Source of the DNA: Algoriphagus sp. TR-M9
GTDB taxonomy: Bacteria; Bacteroidota; Bacteroidia; Cytophagales; Cyclobacteriaceae
Assembly (NCBI RefSeq): GCF_027594545.1
Contig: NZ_CP115160.1
Span: 4,522,501 to 4,586,500 of the forward strand
Length of the DNA stretch: 64,000 nt
Direction: 5' to 3'
Shown here: positions 1 through 8,396 of the stretch, in pieces
Numbering within the stretch: the first letter of the stretch is position 1
How the letters are laid out: the number at the start of each line of letters is the position of its first letter
The notes under the pieces: model-generated
What the model was told of the DNA's origin: nothing
The model's database searches: none
The model's input: the letters and a program-made list of their open reading frames with translations, nothing else
Translations under genes and position numbers: made by a program

Positions 1-84
1 ATGTGGGCAAGCATGGCTTTCCTTTTAGGAATAGTTCTGGTTTTTGGTATAGATAGATTAGCAGCATATTTGAGTAAATCATGA
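1..84 (+). CDS. C-terminal end of a membrane protein (partial)
   Basis: An open frame enters from the left edge and reads 27 residues in frame 1 to a TGA at 82-84. The fragment has one hydrophobic stretch (FLLGIVLVFGI) followed by a short basic tail, as expected for the last transmembrane helix of an integral membrane protein. Its stop overlaps the aroE start in an ATGA, so the two genes are translationally coupled. In many Bacteroidota the gene before aroE encodes a DUF368 membrane protein, which would fit, but too little is visible to assign it. Confidence 0.45.
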   Translation: MWASMAFLLGIVLVFGIDRLAAYLSKS

Positions 85-818
85 GAAAATTTGGACTGAT
101 AGGACATCCTTTGACACATTCTTTTTCAAAGAAATTTTTCTCAGAGAAATTTGAAAAGGAAGGGATTGAGGGCTGTACCTATGAATTGTATGACATCCCC
201 GATGCACGAGACTTGGAAGATATTCTAGAGGAAAATCCAGAGATAGAAGGCATCAATGTGACTATTCCCCACAAGGAAGATGTCATAGCATTGATGGATG
301 ATCTGGAAGAAGCCTGTGAGGAAATTGGTGCAGTAAATTGTATTCATATCCAGGATGGGATTCGCACAGGTTATAATACCGATTACATAGGATTCAAAAA
401 TTCGCTTTCTCCCTGGCTTGGCGATGCGAAAGTAAAAGCGTTGATTTTAGGGACTGGCGGAGCATCCAAAGCTGTAAAGCAGGCATTGATAGATTTGGAT
501 ATTGAGTTTCTCTATGTTTCAAGAATAGAAGATGAGGATCAAATCACTTACGAAGATCTTGCTGCTGACCCGGAGATTATGAAGACACATCATCTGATTG
601 TGAATACCACGCCTCTTGGCACTTTTCCAAATGTGGAAGGCATGCCTGCCATTCCCCTGGAGCAATTTTCCCCATCTCATTTTGTGTACGATTTGGTATA
701 TAATCCTCCAGTGACTACGCTAATGCAAGCTTGCTTGGATGCTGGAGGAAAAGCTAAAAATGGGCATGAAATGCTAATACTTCAGGCAGAAGCTTCTTGG
801 GAGATCTGGAATTCTTAA
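81..818 (+). CDS. aroE: Shikimate dehydrogenase
   Basis: NADPH-dependent reduction of 3-dehydroshikimate to shikimate, step four of the cytoplasmic shikimate pathway. The 245-residue length is short-normal for bacterial AroE. Visible motifs are the substrate-binding GHPLTHSFSK near the N-terminus, NVTIPHK at 59-65 with the catalytic Lys65, NTD at 99-101 with the partner Asp101, the dinucleotide-binding GTGGASKA at 124-131, and a C-terminal KNGHEMLILQA segment. The start ATG overlaps the stop of the upstream membrane protein gene (ATGA). purU follows after 9 bp, so the three genes are probably one transcript. Confidence 0.95.
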   Translation: MRKFGLIGHPLTHSFSKKFFSEKFEKEGIEGCTYELYDIPDARDLEDILEENPEIEGINVTIPHKEDVIALMDDLEEACEEIGAVNCIHIQDGIRTGYNTDYIGFKNSLSPWLGDAKVKALILGTGGASKAVKQALIDLDIEFLYVSRIEDEDQITYEDLAADPEIMKTHHLIVNTTPLGTFPNVEGMPAIPLEQFSPSHFVYDLVYNPPVTTLMQACLDAGGKAKNGHEMLILQAEASWEIWNS

Positions 819-827
819 TAGAGCATC

Positions 828-1682
828 ATGAAAAAAGCCATACTCATCATTCAGTGCCCCGACCAAAAGGGGATAGTAGCCGAAGTTTCTCAGTTTTTAT
901 ACGCTTATCAAGGCAATATTTTGGAAGTGGATCAGCATGTAGATGAGGAGATGGGGATGTTTTTCATGCGGGCTGCCTGGGAGTTGGACTCCTTTTCTTT
1001 GCACAAAGAGGAGATTGCTGAGCGCTTCCAAGCGGAAGTTGGGAAGAGATTTCAGATGGAGTTTAAATTGCATTTTAATTTTCCCAAGCCGAGAATGGCC
1101 ATTTTTGTCAGCAAACTTTCCCATTGTCTCTTTGATATTTTAGGGAGGCATCATGCGGGACAGTTAGAGGTGGATATCCCGTTGGTAGTGTCCAATCATG
1201 AGTCTTTGCGAGATATAGTGGAGGCCTTTAGGATACCTTTTCACCATATTCCTGTCACCCCAGAGACTAAGGCCGCTGCAGAAGCAAATCAACTCGAACT
1301 GATGAAAGCGCATGAAGTTGATTTTGTGGTTTTGGGGCGATATATGCAGATCCTTTCGCCGGAGTTTATTGCCCATTTTCCGCATCGCATCATCAATATC
1401 CACCATTCCTTTTTGCCTGCTTTCGTAGGTGCAAAACCCTACCATGCCGCCTTTGAAAGAGGCGTGAAAATCATAGGAGCCACAGCCCATTATGTAACTG
1501 AGGAGCTGGATGCCGGGCCTATCATAGAGCAGGAAGTAGCCAGAGTGAGGCATCACAATACCATATCTGAACTGGTTCAGATCGGTCAGGATGTGGAAAA
1601 AGTCGTGCTTTCCAAAGCTATCAAATACCACTTGGACCGAAAGGTGCTGGCCTTCAAAAACAAGACGGTTATCTTTTATTAA
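828..1682 (+). CDS. purU: Formyltetrahydrofolate deformylase
   Basis: Hydrolyses 10-formyl-THF to formate and THF, feeding formate to purine synthesis and balancing one-carbon pools. An N-terminal ACT domain (about residues 4-85) precedes a formyltransferase-fold domain (about 88-280). The catalytic triad of the GART/PurU fold is visible: NIHHSFLP with Asn190 and His192, and EELDAGPI with Asp228. Length 284 is the family norm. It lies 9 bp after aroE. The TAA stop overlaps the stop of the convergent alr gene in a shared TTAA. Confidence 0.95.
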   Translation: MKKAILIIQCPDQKGIVAEVSQFLYAYQGNILEVDQHVDEEMGMFFMRAAWELDSFSLHKEEIAERFQAEVGKRFQMEFKLHFNFPKPRMAIFVSKLSHCLFDILGRHHAGQLEVDIPLVVSNHESLRDIVEAFRIPFHHIPVTPETKAAAEANQLELMKAHEVDFVVLGRYMQILSPEFIAHFPHRIINIHHSFLPAFVGAKPYHAAFERGVKIIGATAHYVTEELDAGPIIEQEVARVRHHNTISELVQIGQDVEKVVLSKAIKYHLDRKVLAFKNKTVIFY

Positions 1683-2833
1683 GGGATGATTCTTCTCGGG
1701 ATGTCTTTAGGCAGTCGAGTCAGTAATTCATAGTTGACCTGCTGTGTAGATTCTGAAAATGAAGCTACTGTGATTTCCTTTCCTTTTTGCTTTCCGATCA
1801 GGATCACTTCATCGTCTATTTTCACATTTTTCACCTTGCTGATGTCCACAGCTATGGTGTTCATGGTGACTGTGCCTACCACCTGGCAATATTGCCCTTG
1901 GATCAGTACGGTGCCTTGATTGCTGAGCAGTCTGCTGTAGCCATGCCCATAGCCTACAGGCACTATGGCCATGCTGATGTTTTCCAGCGCCATGTAGCTG
2001 TTGCCATAGCCCACAAATTCGCCCATTTTGACCTTTTTGATACTCATCACGGTACTTTTCCAGGTGATCAATCGCTTGAGTGGGTTTTTATTCCCTTTTG
2101 GAAGATCATTTAGCTTCGCAAAGAATGTTTCCTTGGTAGGCCAAAAACCATAGCCGGCTATGCCTATTCTCACCATATCCATAATGGTCTCCGGAAAAAT
2201 CAAAGTTGCCGCAGAGCAGGCCGTATGGTACTTGTTGAATAGCAGGCTTCTTTCGAGAAAGTAACTTTTGAAATCGTGGTATTTGGTGATTTGTTTTTTC
2301 ACACGCACAAAATTGCTGACAGATTCTGCTCCTGCATAGTGCGTGCAAAGCCCTTCAACGCTTAGAAATTCCTGATTTTCCAGCAGCTTGCTGGCCAGTT
2401 CCTCCCGGGCGTCCCACTCAAAACCTGTGCGGTGAAAACCGGTCTCAATTTCTATATGAACCCGGGCTGGGATTCCTATTTTTTTTGAAATTTCGATTGC
2501 CGCATCCAGCCTTTGAAAGTCAAAAACGTAAAATTGTATGCCTTTGCGAATAATCTCCTCCAGTTCTTCCAGGTAAAGCATACCTAGAATCATGATTTCA
2601 GAACCTCTTTTCGAGTAGTTATAAACCTCCCAGGCTTCGTCCGAGCTAAAGGTGCTGAAATGTCGAATCCCGGCTTTCTCCGCTATTTCTACCATCTGGG
2701 CAATCCCATGTCCGTACGCATTTCCTTTGACTACGGCAGAAATCACCGGATGTGGTCCGATTTCTTTTCGGATGTATCGGATGTTTTGTCTGTAGGCTTT
2801 GGAGCTGATTTCCAGCGTTGAGGTTGCAATCAT
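1679..2833 (-). CDS. alr: Alanine racemase
   Basis: PLP enzyme interconverting L- and D-alanine for peptidoglycan. The N-terminal TIM barrel carries the PLP lysine in VVKGNAYGHG (Lys36), and the C-terminal beta domain carries the second catalytic region VGYGNSY and the motif GTVTMN. Length 384 is normal for a stand-alone Alr; there is no fused MurF domain, although many Bacteroidota have MurF-Alr fusions. It is monocistronic and convergent with purU, sharing four bases at the stop codons. A near-consensus box with one extra spacer base lies just upstream, so no promoter is called. Confidence 0.95.
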   Translation of the reverse strand: MIATSTLEISSKAYRQNIRYIRKEIGPHPVISAVVKGNAYGHGIAQMVEIAEKAGIRHFSTFSSDEAWEVYNYSKRGSEIMILGMLYLEELEEIIRKGIQFYVFDFQRLDAAIEISKKIGIPARVHIEIETGFHRTGFEWDAREELASKLLENQEFLSVEGLCTHYAGAESVSNFVRVKKQITKYHDFKSYFLERSLLFNKYHTACSAATLIFPETIMDMVRIGIAGYGFWPTKETFFAKLNDLPKGNKNPLKRLITWKSTVMSIKKVKMGEFVGYGNSYMALENISMAIVPVGYGHGYSRLLSNQGTVLIQGQYCQVVGTVTMNTIAVDISKVKNVKIDDEVILIGKQKGKEITVASFSESTQQVNYELLTRLPKDIPRRIIP

Positions 2834-2921
2834 TTTATCCTGTCAATTAAAGTCAAAAAATACTGTGCTCTGTTTCCTAATCCCAATTCTTCATTACTTT
2901 TATTGCCTTAAGTAGCACAAA

Positions 2922-3515
2922 ATGAAGAAAAAATTTGAAGTGAATGATTCAAATCCCCGGTGTCCATGGTGCCTGGGCTTTCAGGAGTATGTGGATTACC
3001 ATGATCAGGAATGGGGAGTTCCGGTAAGGGATGATCAGGTACATTTTGAGTTTTTGATTTTAGAATCCGCACAAGCAGGATTGAGCTGGGCTACTATCCT
3101 GAAAAAGCGGGAGGGATACCGCAAGGCTTTTGCAGACTTCGATTACAGGCAAGTGGCAGAGTTTCCTGAAAGCTATGTACAGGAATTAATGCAGGATCCG
3201 GGGATCGTAAGAAATGCCCTGAAGATCCGGGCAGCCATCAATAACGCCAAGCGATTTATGGAGGTGCAGAAAGAATTCGGCAGTTTTTCAACTTACATCT
3301 GGTCTTTCGTAGGAGGTCAGCCTATCCAAAACGGCCTCCAATCAATGGATGAAGCGCAAGCGACCAGCCCGGAGTCTGATCGCCTGGCAAAAGATCTCAA
3401 AAAAAGAGGATTCAAATTTTTGGGAAGCACCACCGTTTATGCGCACATGCAGGCTACCGGCCTGGTCAATGATCACTTGGTGGATTGCTTTCGGTACTCA
3501 GCAGTGAAGCCTTAG
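2922..3515 (+). CDS. tag: DNA-3-methyladenine glycosylase I
   Basis: Base-excision repair enzyme removing 3-methyladenine from alkylated DNA. The N-terminal CPWC...YHDQEWGVP segment and the C-terminal HMQATGLVNDHLVDCF segment match the Tag family, including the structural zinc ligands: a cysteine and His27 near the N-terminus, and a His/Cys pair near the C-terminus. QAGLSWATIL is the family core motif. Length 197 is typical. It is monocistronic and convergent with the NhaD gene, overlapping it by four bases (TTAG) at the stops. Confidence 0.95.
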   Translation: MKKKFEVNDSNPRCPWCLGFQEYVDYHDQEWGVPVRDDQVHFEFLILESAQAGLSWATILKKREGYRKAFADFDYRQVAEFPESYVQELMQDPGIVRNALKIRAAINNAKRFMEVQKEFGSFSTYIWSFVGGQPIQNGLQSMDEAQATSPESDRLAKDLKKRGFKFLGSTTVYAHMQATGLVNDHLVDCFRYSAVKP

Positions 3516-5023
3516 GCGAAAGCAAAGAAAATCAGCCAAACCAGGAGGAGTAGCGGAAGTAAGATCGGCAAAGAGAACCGGATAATGTATCCAAAGAAAG
3601 AAGGCATTTTGATACCGCTTTGCTCGGCGATGGATTTTACCATAAAGTTTGGCCCATTGCCAATGTATGTCATCGCTCCGAAGAATACAGAAGCAATGGC
3701 AATAGCCATCAGCTCAAATGCTGAATCATGATACCCATCTGCAGCGAATTGCCGTACTTCCTCAATATTATTGATCGAAGCGCCTTTAGACGCCATGGCA
3801 GCTGCCAGGAAATTCAGGTAGGTCGGGGCATTGTCCAAGAAGCCTGAGAGAATGCCTGTACCCCAATAGAGGGTATTGTGAGAGATCAAGGCAGCTCCTT
3901 CCGGTGACTTCGCAAATGTGCCCACCAACTCCAGTGCTGGCATCATGGTACCAAAGATACCGATAAAGATAAAGGCCACTTCCCGTATAGGTTCGAAGTT
4001 GAATTCATTGCCTTTGATGGCTCGCTGATCTGCAAATCTGTAAGATAAAAAGGCTACCGAAAGCATGATGATCTCTCTCAGAAAGGAGAATTTCTGCCCA
4101 TCATATACGATCGCAGGCACACCTTCGATTACATTGGGATCCAAGAAAACAGAACAGATGATGATAAATAGCCATCCGAAATTCTTAACCCCAATGAGAG
4201 AAAACTTGTTGGTGTAAGTAGTTTCCTCTAGCTCTCCGTCGTCATTGGCTCTGCCCAGCTTTTTGTCAATAAAATAAAACGCAACGGCGAGTGCCAGCAA
4301 TGCAAAAATCCAAGCTGGCCAGTTGTGATCCAAGGTCCAGAAGAAAGGAATCCCTTTCAGGAAACCCAGAAACAATGGGGGATCGCCTATTGGAGTCAAT
4401 GAGCCTCCTACATTACTCACCATAAAGATGAAGAAAATGATGTGATAAGCCTGGATATTACCTTTGTTTAGTCGGATAAAGGGACGGATCAAAAGCATGG
4501 AAGCTCCCGTTGTCCCGATTAGGTTTGAGATTAATGCACCGATCAGCAGTAGGGAGACATTTGCCATGGGAGTGGCTTTTTTATCAATTTCTATCAAAAT
4601 CCCTCCAGATGCTATGTACAGGGATGCCAAAAGAGCAATAAACTGTACATATTCCGCAAGGGCGTGTACAGGTGCGTGCACATTGCCTAGGATAAATAAG
4701 TAATAGGAGACCACCAGGATGGCCAGCGCAATAGCAATTTTTGGGTAGTTTTGGTGCCAAAAATGCTCGTAAAACAACGGCCCTGTAGCGATCATCAGTA
4801 GTAACACTACGAATGGAATGACCAGCCATGCCGGGGTGACATGGTGCTCCTCATCTGCATGAGCTTCCGCTCCTTCTATATGCGCAGCCGCATCATCATG
4901 ATCTGCCTGAGCTAGTAGTACATATTCAGAATCAATGGTTTGGGCCGGGGTTGCTTTTGTCTCCAGTCCATTAAAGAATAACATTCCGAAAAGTATGGAG
5001 AAACTTAAGATAAAATTCTTCAT
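3512..5023 (-). CDS. nhaD: NhaD-family sodium:proton antiporter
   Basis: Integral inner-membrane Na+/H+ antiporter of the ArsB/NhaD ion-transporter superfamily. A hydrophobic leader is followed by a His/Asp/Glu-rich stretch (residues about 35-62: DHDDAAAHIEG, HADEEHH) and then about 12 hydrophobic segments. Motifs typical of NhaD are LLIGALISNLIGTTGASMLL, NVGGSLTPIGDPPLFLGFL and FLDNAPTYLNFLA. Length 503 fits NhaD of marine bacteria, consistent with a saline habitat. No clear promoter box was found in the 180 bp upstream. The gene ends in a 4-nt overlap with tag. Confidence 0.9.
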   Translation of the reverse strand: MKNFILSFSILFGMLFFNGLETKATPAQTIDSEYVLLAQADHDDAAAHIEGAEAHADEEHHVTPAWLVIPFVVLLLMIATGPLFYEHFWHQNYPKIAIALAILVVSYYLFILGNVHAPVHALAEYVQFIALLASLYIASGGILIEIDKKATPMANVSLLLIGALISNLIGTTGASMLLIRPFIRLNKGNIQAYHIIFFIFMVSNVGGSLTPIGDPPLFLGFLKGIPFFWTLDHNWPAWIFALLALAVAFYFIDKKLGRANDDGELEETTYTNKFSLIGVKNFGWLFIIICSVFLDPNVIEGVPAIVYDGQKFSFLREIIMLSVAFLSYRFADQRAIKGNEFNFEPIREVAFIFIGIFGTMMPALELVGTFAKSPEGAALISHNTLYWGTGILSGFLDNAPTYLNFLAAAMASKGASINNIEEVRQFAADGYHDSAFELMAIAIASVFFGAMTYIGNGPNFMVKSIAEQSGIKMPSFFGYIIRFSLPILLPLLLLVWLIFFAFA

Positions 5024-5145
5024 TAGGTTAGTAGGGTATGCTGGGTGATCTTTTCGGTTAATATAATGAAATAATTAATTGTTGGTATGGTGCTGTGGCT
5101 AGTGCTAAACTACACTTTTTGATGGAGACAGCACAATTACAAATT

Positions 5146-5193
5146 GCCTTCTTGATGGAATTAATCAAAAATTAACTCCATCAAGTGAAAGGC
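5146..5193 (-). terminator. Long imperfect hairpin downstream of the glutamate dehydrogenase gene
   Basis: CTTGATGGA (5151-5159) pairs with TCCATCAAG (5177-5185). The arms continue inward as TTAAT/ATTAA around a CAAAA loop with one mismatch, and outward as GCCTT/AAGGC with a small bulge. It begins 12 bp past the stop of the leftward dehydrogenase gene. No strong U-run follows on either strand, so it may be an mRNA 3'-end stabiliser rather than a classical terminator. Confidence 0.4.
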
Positions 5194-5204
5194 AAAGAAT
5201 GGTT

Positions 5205-6431
5205 TTACACGAGTTGAGCTAGGGCTATTTTAAAGGAACTTTCAGCTAGTTTAATTTTCTCTGGATTCTCCTTTTTGACTTTTTTCAGTGCTTTTTCTAT
5301 GGTTTTGCTCACGTCGGCGAAAATCGCCTGATCGGTGACCTCTGCCTGCTCACTCATCAGGTAGGCAAAGACTCTGGCCATGCCGCAGTTGGCGATGAAA
5401 TCAGGAATCACAGAAACTTGGGTATCTGTCCAGGCTCCGATTGGGCCAAAGAAGATTTCAGAATCTGCAAACGGTACATTTGCACCACAGGAAATCACTT
5501 CTAGTCCGGCTTTGACCAGACGCTCTGCCTGCTCCTGCGTCACCAGCCTGGAAGCTGCTGCTGGCACAAAGATCTCACTTTCCAAATCCCAGATTCTGCT
5601 GTTGATTTCTTCAAAAGGGATCAGTTCATCTGCGACTAGTTTATTGCCTGCTCTTTTCACAAATAGGGAGCGGATTTCGTCCAGAGAAAATCCTCCTTCC
5701 CGGATCAAGCCTCCTTCCCGGTCAATGATCCCGACTATTTTCACCCCTTCTACAGCCAGAAAGCAAGCAGCAGCAGCGCCTACATTTCCCCAGCCTTGGA
5801 TGATGGCTCGCTTACCTTCGAGCTTACCGCCCCATATTTTATAATAATGACGCACTGCTTCGGCTACACCGTACCCGGTGATCATGTCTGCGACTGTATA
5901 TTTTTTAGGGCCATTTGGGGTGAAAGTAGGATCCTCTAAAACTTTGGAAACCCCCTGTCTGAGCTGGCCTATTTTGCGGATTTTTTGCGGTTCGGTGGCA
6001 TGGTAATGTCCATTGACCACGCCTTCCTGAGGATGCCACAGGCCGTAAGATTCTGTGATGGGTATGACCTCATGGATTTCGTCTACATTCAGATCTCCAC
6101 CGGTACCGTAGTAGCTTTTCAGCAAGGGCATCACCGCCTTGTACCAGCGGTCAAGTACCTGATCTTTTCTAGGGTCATTTGGGTCAAAGTTAATCCCTGA
6201 TTTCGCACCTCCTATGGCCGGGCCAGAGACTGTAAATTTCACCTCCATGGTTTTGGCAAGCGACTCTACCTCGCGCTTGTCCAGCCCTTTGCGCATGCGG
6301 GTGCCACCTCCTGCGGCTCCGCCTCTGAGTGAATTGATCACTACCCATCCTTCAGCCTCTGTCTCGCTGTCGCTCCATTCAAAGGTGATTTCGGGTTTCT
6401 TGTTTTCAAACTTTTTCAGTAAATCTTGCAT
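5205..6431 (-). CDS. Glu/Leu/Phe/Val dehydrogenase family protein (glutamate dehydrogenase-like)
   Basis: Catalyses reversible oxidative deamination of an amino acid, most likely glutamate, with NAD(P). The N-terminal substrate domain has GGGTRMRKGL and the catalytic-lysine region GPAIGGAKSGINF. The Rossmann domain has the fingerprint GWGNVGAAAACFL followed by IDREGG. The C-terminal CGANVPFAD and DFIANCGMA motifs complete the family pattern. Length 408 is typical of hexameric small GDHs. Substrate preference cannot be read from sequence. It appears monocistronic, with a good TAnnTTTG box 23 bp upstream of the start. Confidence 0.85.
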   Translation of the reverse strand: MQDLLKKFENKKPEITFEWSDSETEAEGWVVINSLRGGAAGGGTRMRKGLDKREVESLAKTMEVKFTVSGPAIGGAKSGINFDPNDPRKDQVLDRWYKAVMPLLKSYYGTGGDLNVDEIHEVIPITESYGLWHPQEGVVNGHYHATEPQKIRKIGQLRQGVSKVLEDPTFTPNGPKKYTVADMITGYGVAEAVRHYYKIWGGKLEGKRAIIQGWGNVGAAAACFLAVEGVKIVGIIDREGGLIREGGFSLDEIRSLFVKRAGNKLVADELIPFEEINSRIWDLESEIFVPAAASRLVTQEQAERLVKAGLEVISCGANVPFADSEIFFGPIGAWTDTQVSVIPDFIANCGMARVFAYLMSEQAEVTDQAIFADVSKTIEKALKKVKKENPEKIKLAESSFKIALAQLV

Positions 6432-6453
6432 GTATATGGGTTTATATCTGGCA

Positions 6454-6461
6454 CAAAAATA
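6454..6461 (-). promoter_or_regulatory. Bacteroidota -7 promoter box for the glutamate dehydrogenase gene
   Basis: The minus strand reads TATTTTTG, matching TAnnTTTG, about 23 bp upstream of the dehydrogenase ATG. No convincing -33 TTTG was found at 19-21 bp spacing. Confidence 0.4.
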
Positions 6462-6502
6462 GAAAAATAAACACCCCTTGCTAGCTGAAGTCTGATGGGC
6501 GG

Positions 6503-7576
6503 TTAGCCATAAATGACCCCACCGCAGGAATCACTTTTGGCACCGGTGACGGAGGCCAAGCAATTGTCTTCTCCCCTCAGTTTCAGCAGTCCCAAAAACC
6601 CGAATACCAGCGCTTCCTTGAATTCTATCAGTTGGGAATTGGCCTGGTCCTGCGTCCACTTGCCCTGAAGCTGGGCATCCAGCCTTTCTATAAAATATGA
6701 ATTGTAAGCTCCACCACCTGTGATGAGTACGCTCGGCTTTTCGGATGGCTGGTAATGTTGGATGGTTTTGGAGATCTGAATGGCATAATGCTCTACCAAA
6801 GTGCTCAATATATCTTTTTCTGAAAGGCCAGAATTCCCAATTAAGGGCTCAAAGTCCCGCTCTAGATTTTCTCTACCCAGGGATTTTACAGACTGCGTTT
6901 GGTAATAATCAAGGGCATTCAGTTGAGCGAGCAAAGTGTCGCTGACTGTTCCTTCTTTGGCCCAGGCTCCATTTGCATCGTATGCGGCTCCTAGCTTTTG
7001 GGCTTGGGCATTGAGCAAAAGATTAAAAGGACAGGTGTCAAATGCAATTCTTTTCCCTTGCTGCTCCATACTGATATTTGCGATTCCACCCAGGTTAATG
7101 CAAAAATCCATCTTCGGAAAAAGTAAGCGATCGCCGATGGGAACCAGTGGAGCCCCCTGGCCTCCGAGTTGCACATCGAGCATCCTGAAATCATTGATCA
7201 CCCGCTGTCCAGAGCGCTGATGCATGGCAAATCCATTTCCGATCTGAAGGCTTAGCCCTTGCTTTGGCTGATGGAAAACCGTGTGTCCATGTGAGCAAAC
7301 GGCCAAAGGATGAGCATTATTAGCTGCGCAGTAGGCCTTAACTTGCTCTCCCATCCACTGGCCAAACTCCACATCGAGCAATGCCAGGTCCAGAGCACTT
7401 AAGCGATGCGAACCCATGAGTTTCGAGCCTAGCTTTTCTGGAAATGGAATGGTACTCGCATCCATGATCTCAAATGTCCATTGATCCTGGAGCTGAAAGC
7501 TACAATAGGCCAAATCCAGTCCATCTCCGGATGTGCCGGACATCAGTCCGATTAGGTTATAAGTCTTAGGGCTCAT
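6503..7576 (-). CDS. anmK: Anhydro-N-acetylmuramic acid kinase
   Basis: Phosphorylates and opens 1,6-anhydro-MurNAc during recycling of peptidoglycan fragments in the cytoplasm. It is an ASKHA-fold kinase with the phosphate motif GLMSGTSGDGLDL at the N-terminus, CSHGHTVFHQP, GGQGAPLVPIGDRLL, NLGGIANIS and the adenosine motif TGGGAYNSYF. Length 357 is normal. A TATCTTTG box lies 31 bp upstream of the start. The gene is divergent from coaX. Confidence 0.95.
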   Translation of the reverse strand: MSPKTYNLIGLMSGTSGDGLDLAYCSFQLQDQWTFEIMDASTIPFPEKLGSKLMGSHRLSALDLALLDVEFGQWMGEQVKAYCAANNAHPLAVCSHGHTVFHQPKQGLSLQIGNGFAMHQRSGQRVINDFRMLDVQLGGQGAPLVPIGDRLLFPKMDFCINLGGIANISMEQQGKRIAFDTCPFNLLLNAQAQKLGAAYDANGAWAKEGTVSDTLLAQLNALDYYQTQSVKSLGRENLERDFEPLIGNSGLSEKDILSTLVEHYAIQISKTIQHYQPSEKPSVLITGGGAYNSYFIERLDAQLQGKWTQDQANSQLIEFKEALVFGFLGLLKLRGEDNCLASVTGAKSDSCGGVIYG

Positions 7577-7606
7577 GGGTTAAAGTTTGTTAAGTGACTT
7601 AATCGC

Positions 7607-7614
7607 CAAAGATA
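7607..7614 (-). promoter_or_regulatory. Bacteroidota -7 promoter box for anmK
   Basis: The minus strand reads TATCTTTG, an exact TAnnTTTG match, 31 bp upstream of the anmK ATG. A -33 element is not obvious. Confidence 0.45.
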
Positions 7615-7679
7615 AATTAACATGGATAAAATGTCCCGGTTTTATTAATGGCTAATTTGCAGGATAATAATTAAAATGT

Positions 7680-8396
7680 GTGACAAATCTAATCATTGAC
7701 ATAGGCAATACCCGGATAAAATCAGCCCGGTTTGACCAGGAAAAGCTGCTGGATGAGCGCTCCTTTGAGCAGCTTGATCAGGCGGTATCCTATTGGAAGT
7801 CAGTGTACTTTTCCCACTGCCTGATCAGTTCGGTGCGCTGGAATGAGGATTACCTCAGTGAGGTATTACCCTTTAAGTTTCAGTTTCTCAGCCAGCAGAC
7901 CAAGCTTCCCATTCAAAATGGTTATGGATCTCCGGCCACACTGGGGCTAGATCGGATCGCAGCGGCTATAGGAGGATGGTCCTTCGAAAGTAAAGGGCCC
8001 GTTTTGGCGGTGGACCTGGGAAGTTGTATTACTTTTGATCTTGTCGATGAGGAAAATGTCTATCGTGGAGGTGCTATCAGCCCGGGAGTGAGCATGCGTG
8101 CTCAGGCTATGCATACCTTGACAGCGCGATTGCCATTAGTGGCGTTGAGTTCCAAAAGCAATGAGCTGATTGGAGACAATACGATCACCTGCATGCAAAT
8201 CGGGATTTGGCGTGGAGTGGAATTTGAAATACTCGGCCAAATCGAAGCTTATCGCAAAAAATATCCAAAAATCCAGGTCTTTGTTTGTGGCGGAGATGCC
8301 CAATCTTTTGATTCATTGGCAAAAGACCACATATTTGTAGTCCCAAATTTAGTCCTTCATGGATTGAATGCTATTCTAAACCACAATGTTGAGTAA
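7680..8396 (+). CDS. coaX: Type III pantothenate kinase
   Basis: Phosphorylates pantothenate, the first step of CoA synthesis. ASKHA-fold motifs are present: DIGNTRIKSARF at residues 6-17, NGYGSPATLGLDRIAAAIGG, VDLGSCITFDLVD and GGAISPGVSMRAQAM. The best start is a GTG at 7680, because the ATG four bases upstream is out of frame and the DIGNT motif sits where expected. Length 238 is normal. Its 3' end overlaps the beta-barrel gene by 11 bp, so the two are co-translated. Confidence 0.93.
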   Translation: MTNLIIDIGNTRIKSARFDQEKLLDERSFEQLDQAVSYWKSVYFSHCLISSVRWNEDYLSEVLPFKFQFLSQQTKLPIQNGYGSPATLGLDRIAAAIGGWSFESKGPVLAVDLGSCITFDLVDEENVYRGGAISPGVSMRAQAMHTLTARLPLVALSSKSNELIGDNTITCMQIGIWRGVEFEILGQIEAYRKKYPKIQVFVCGGDAQSFDSLAKDHIFVVPNLVLHGLNAILNHNVE

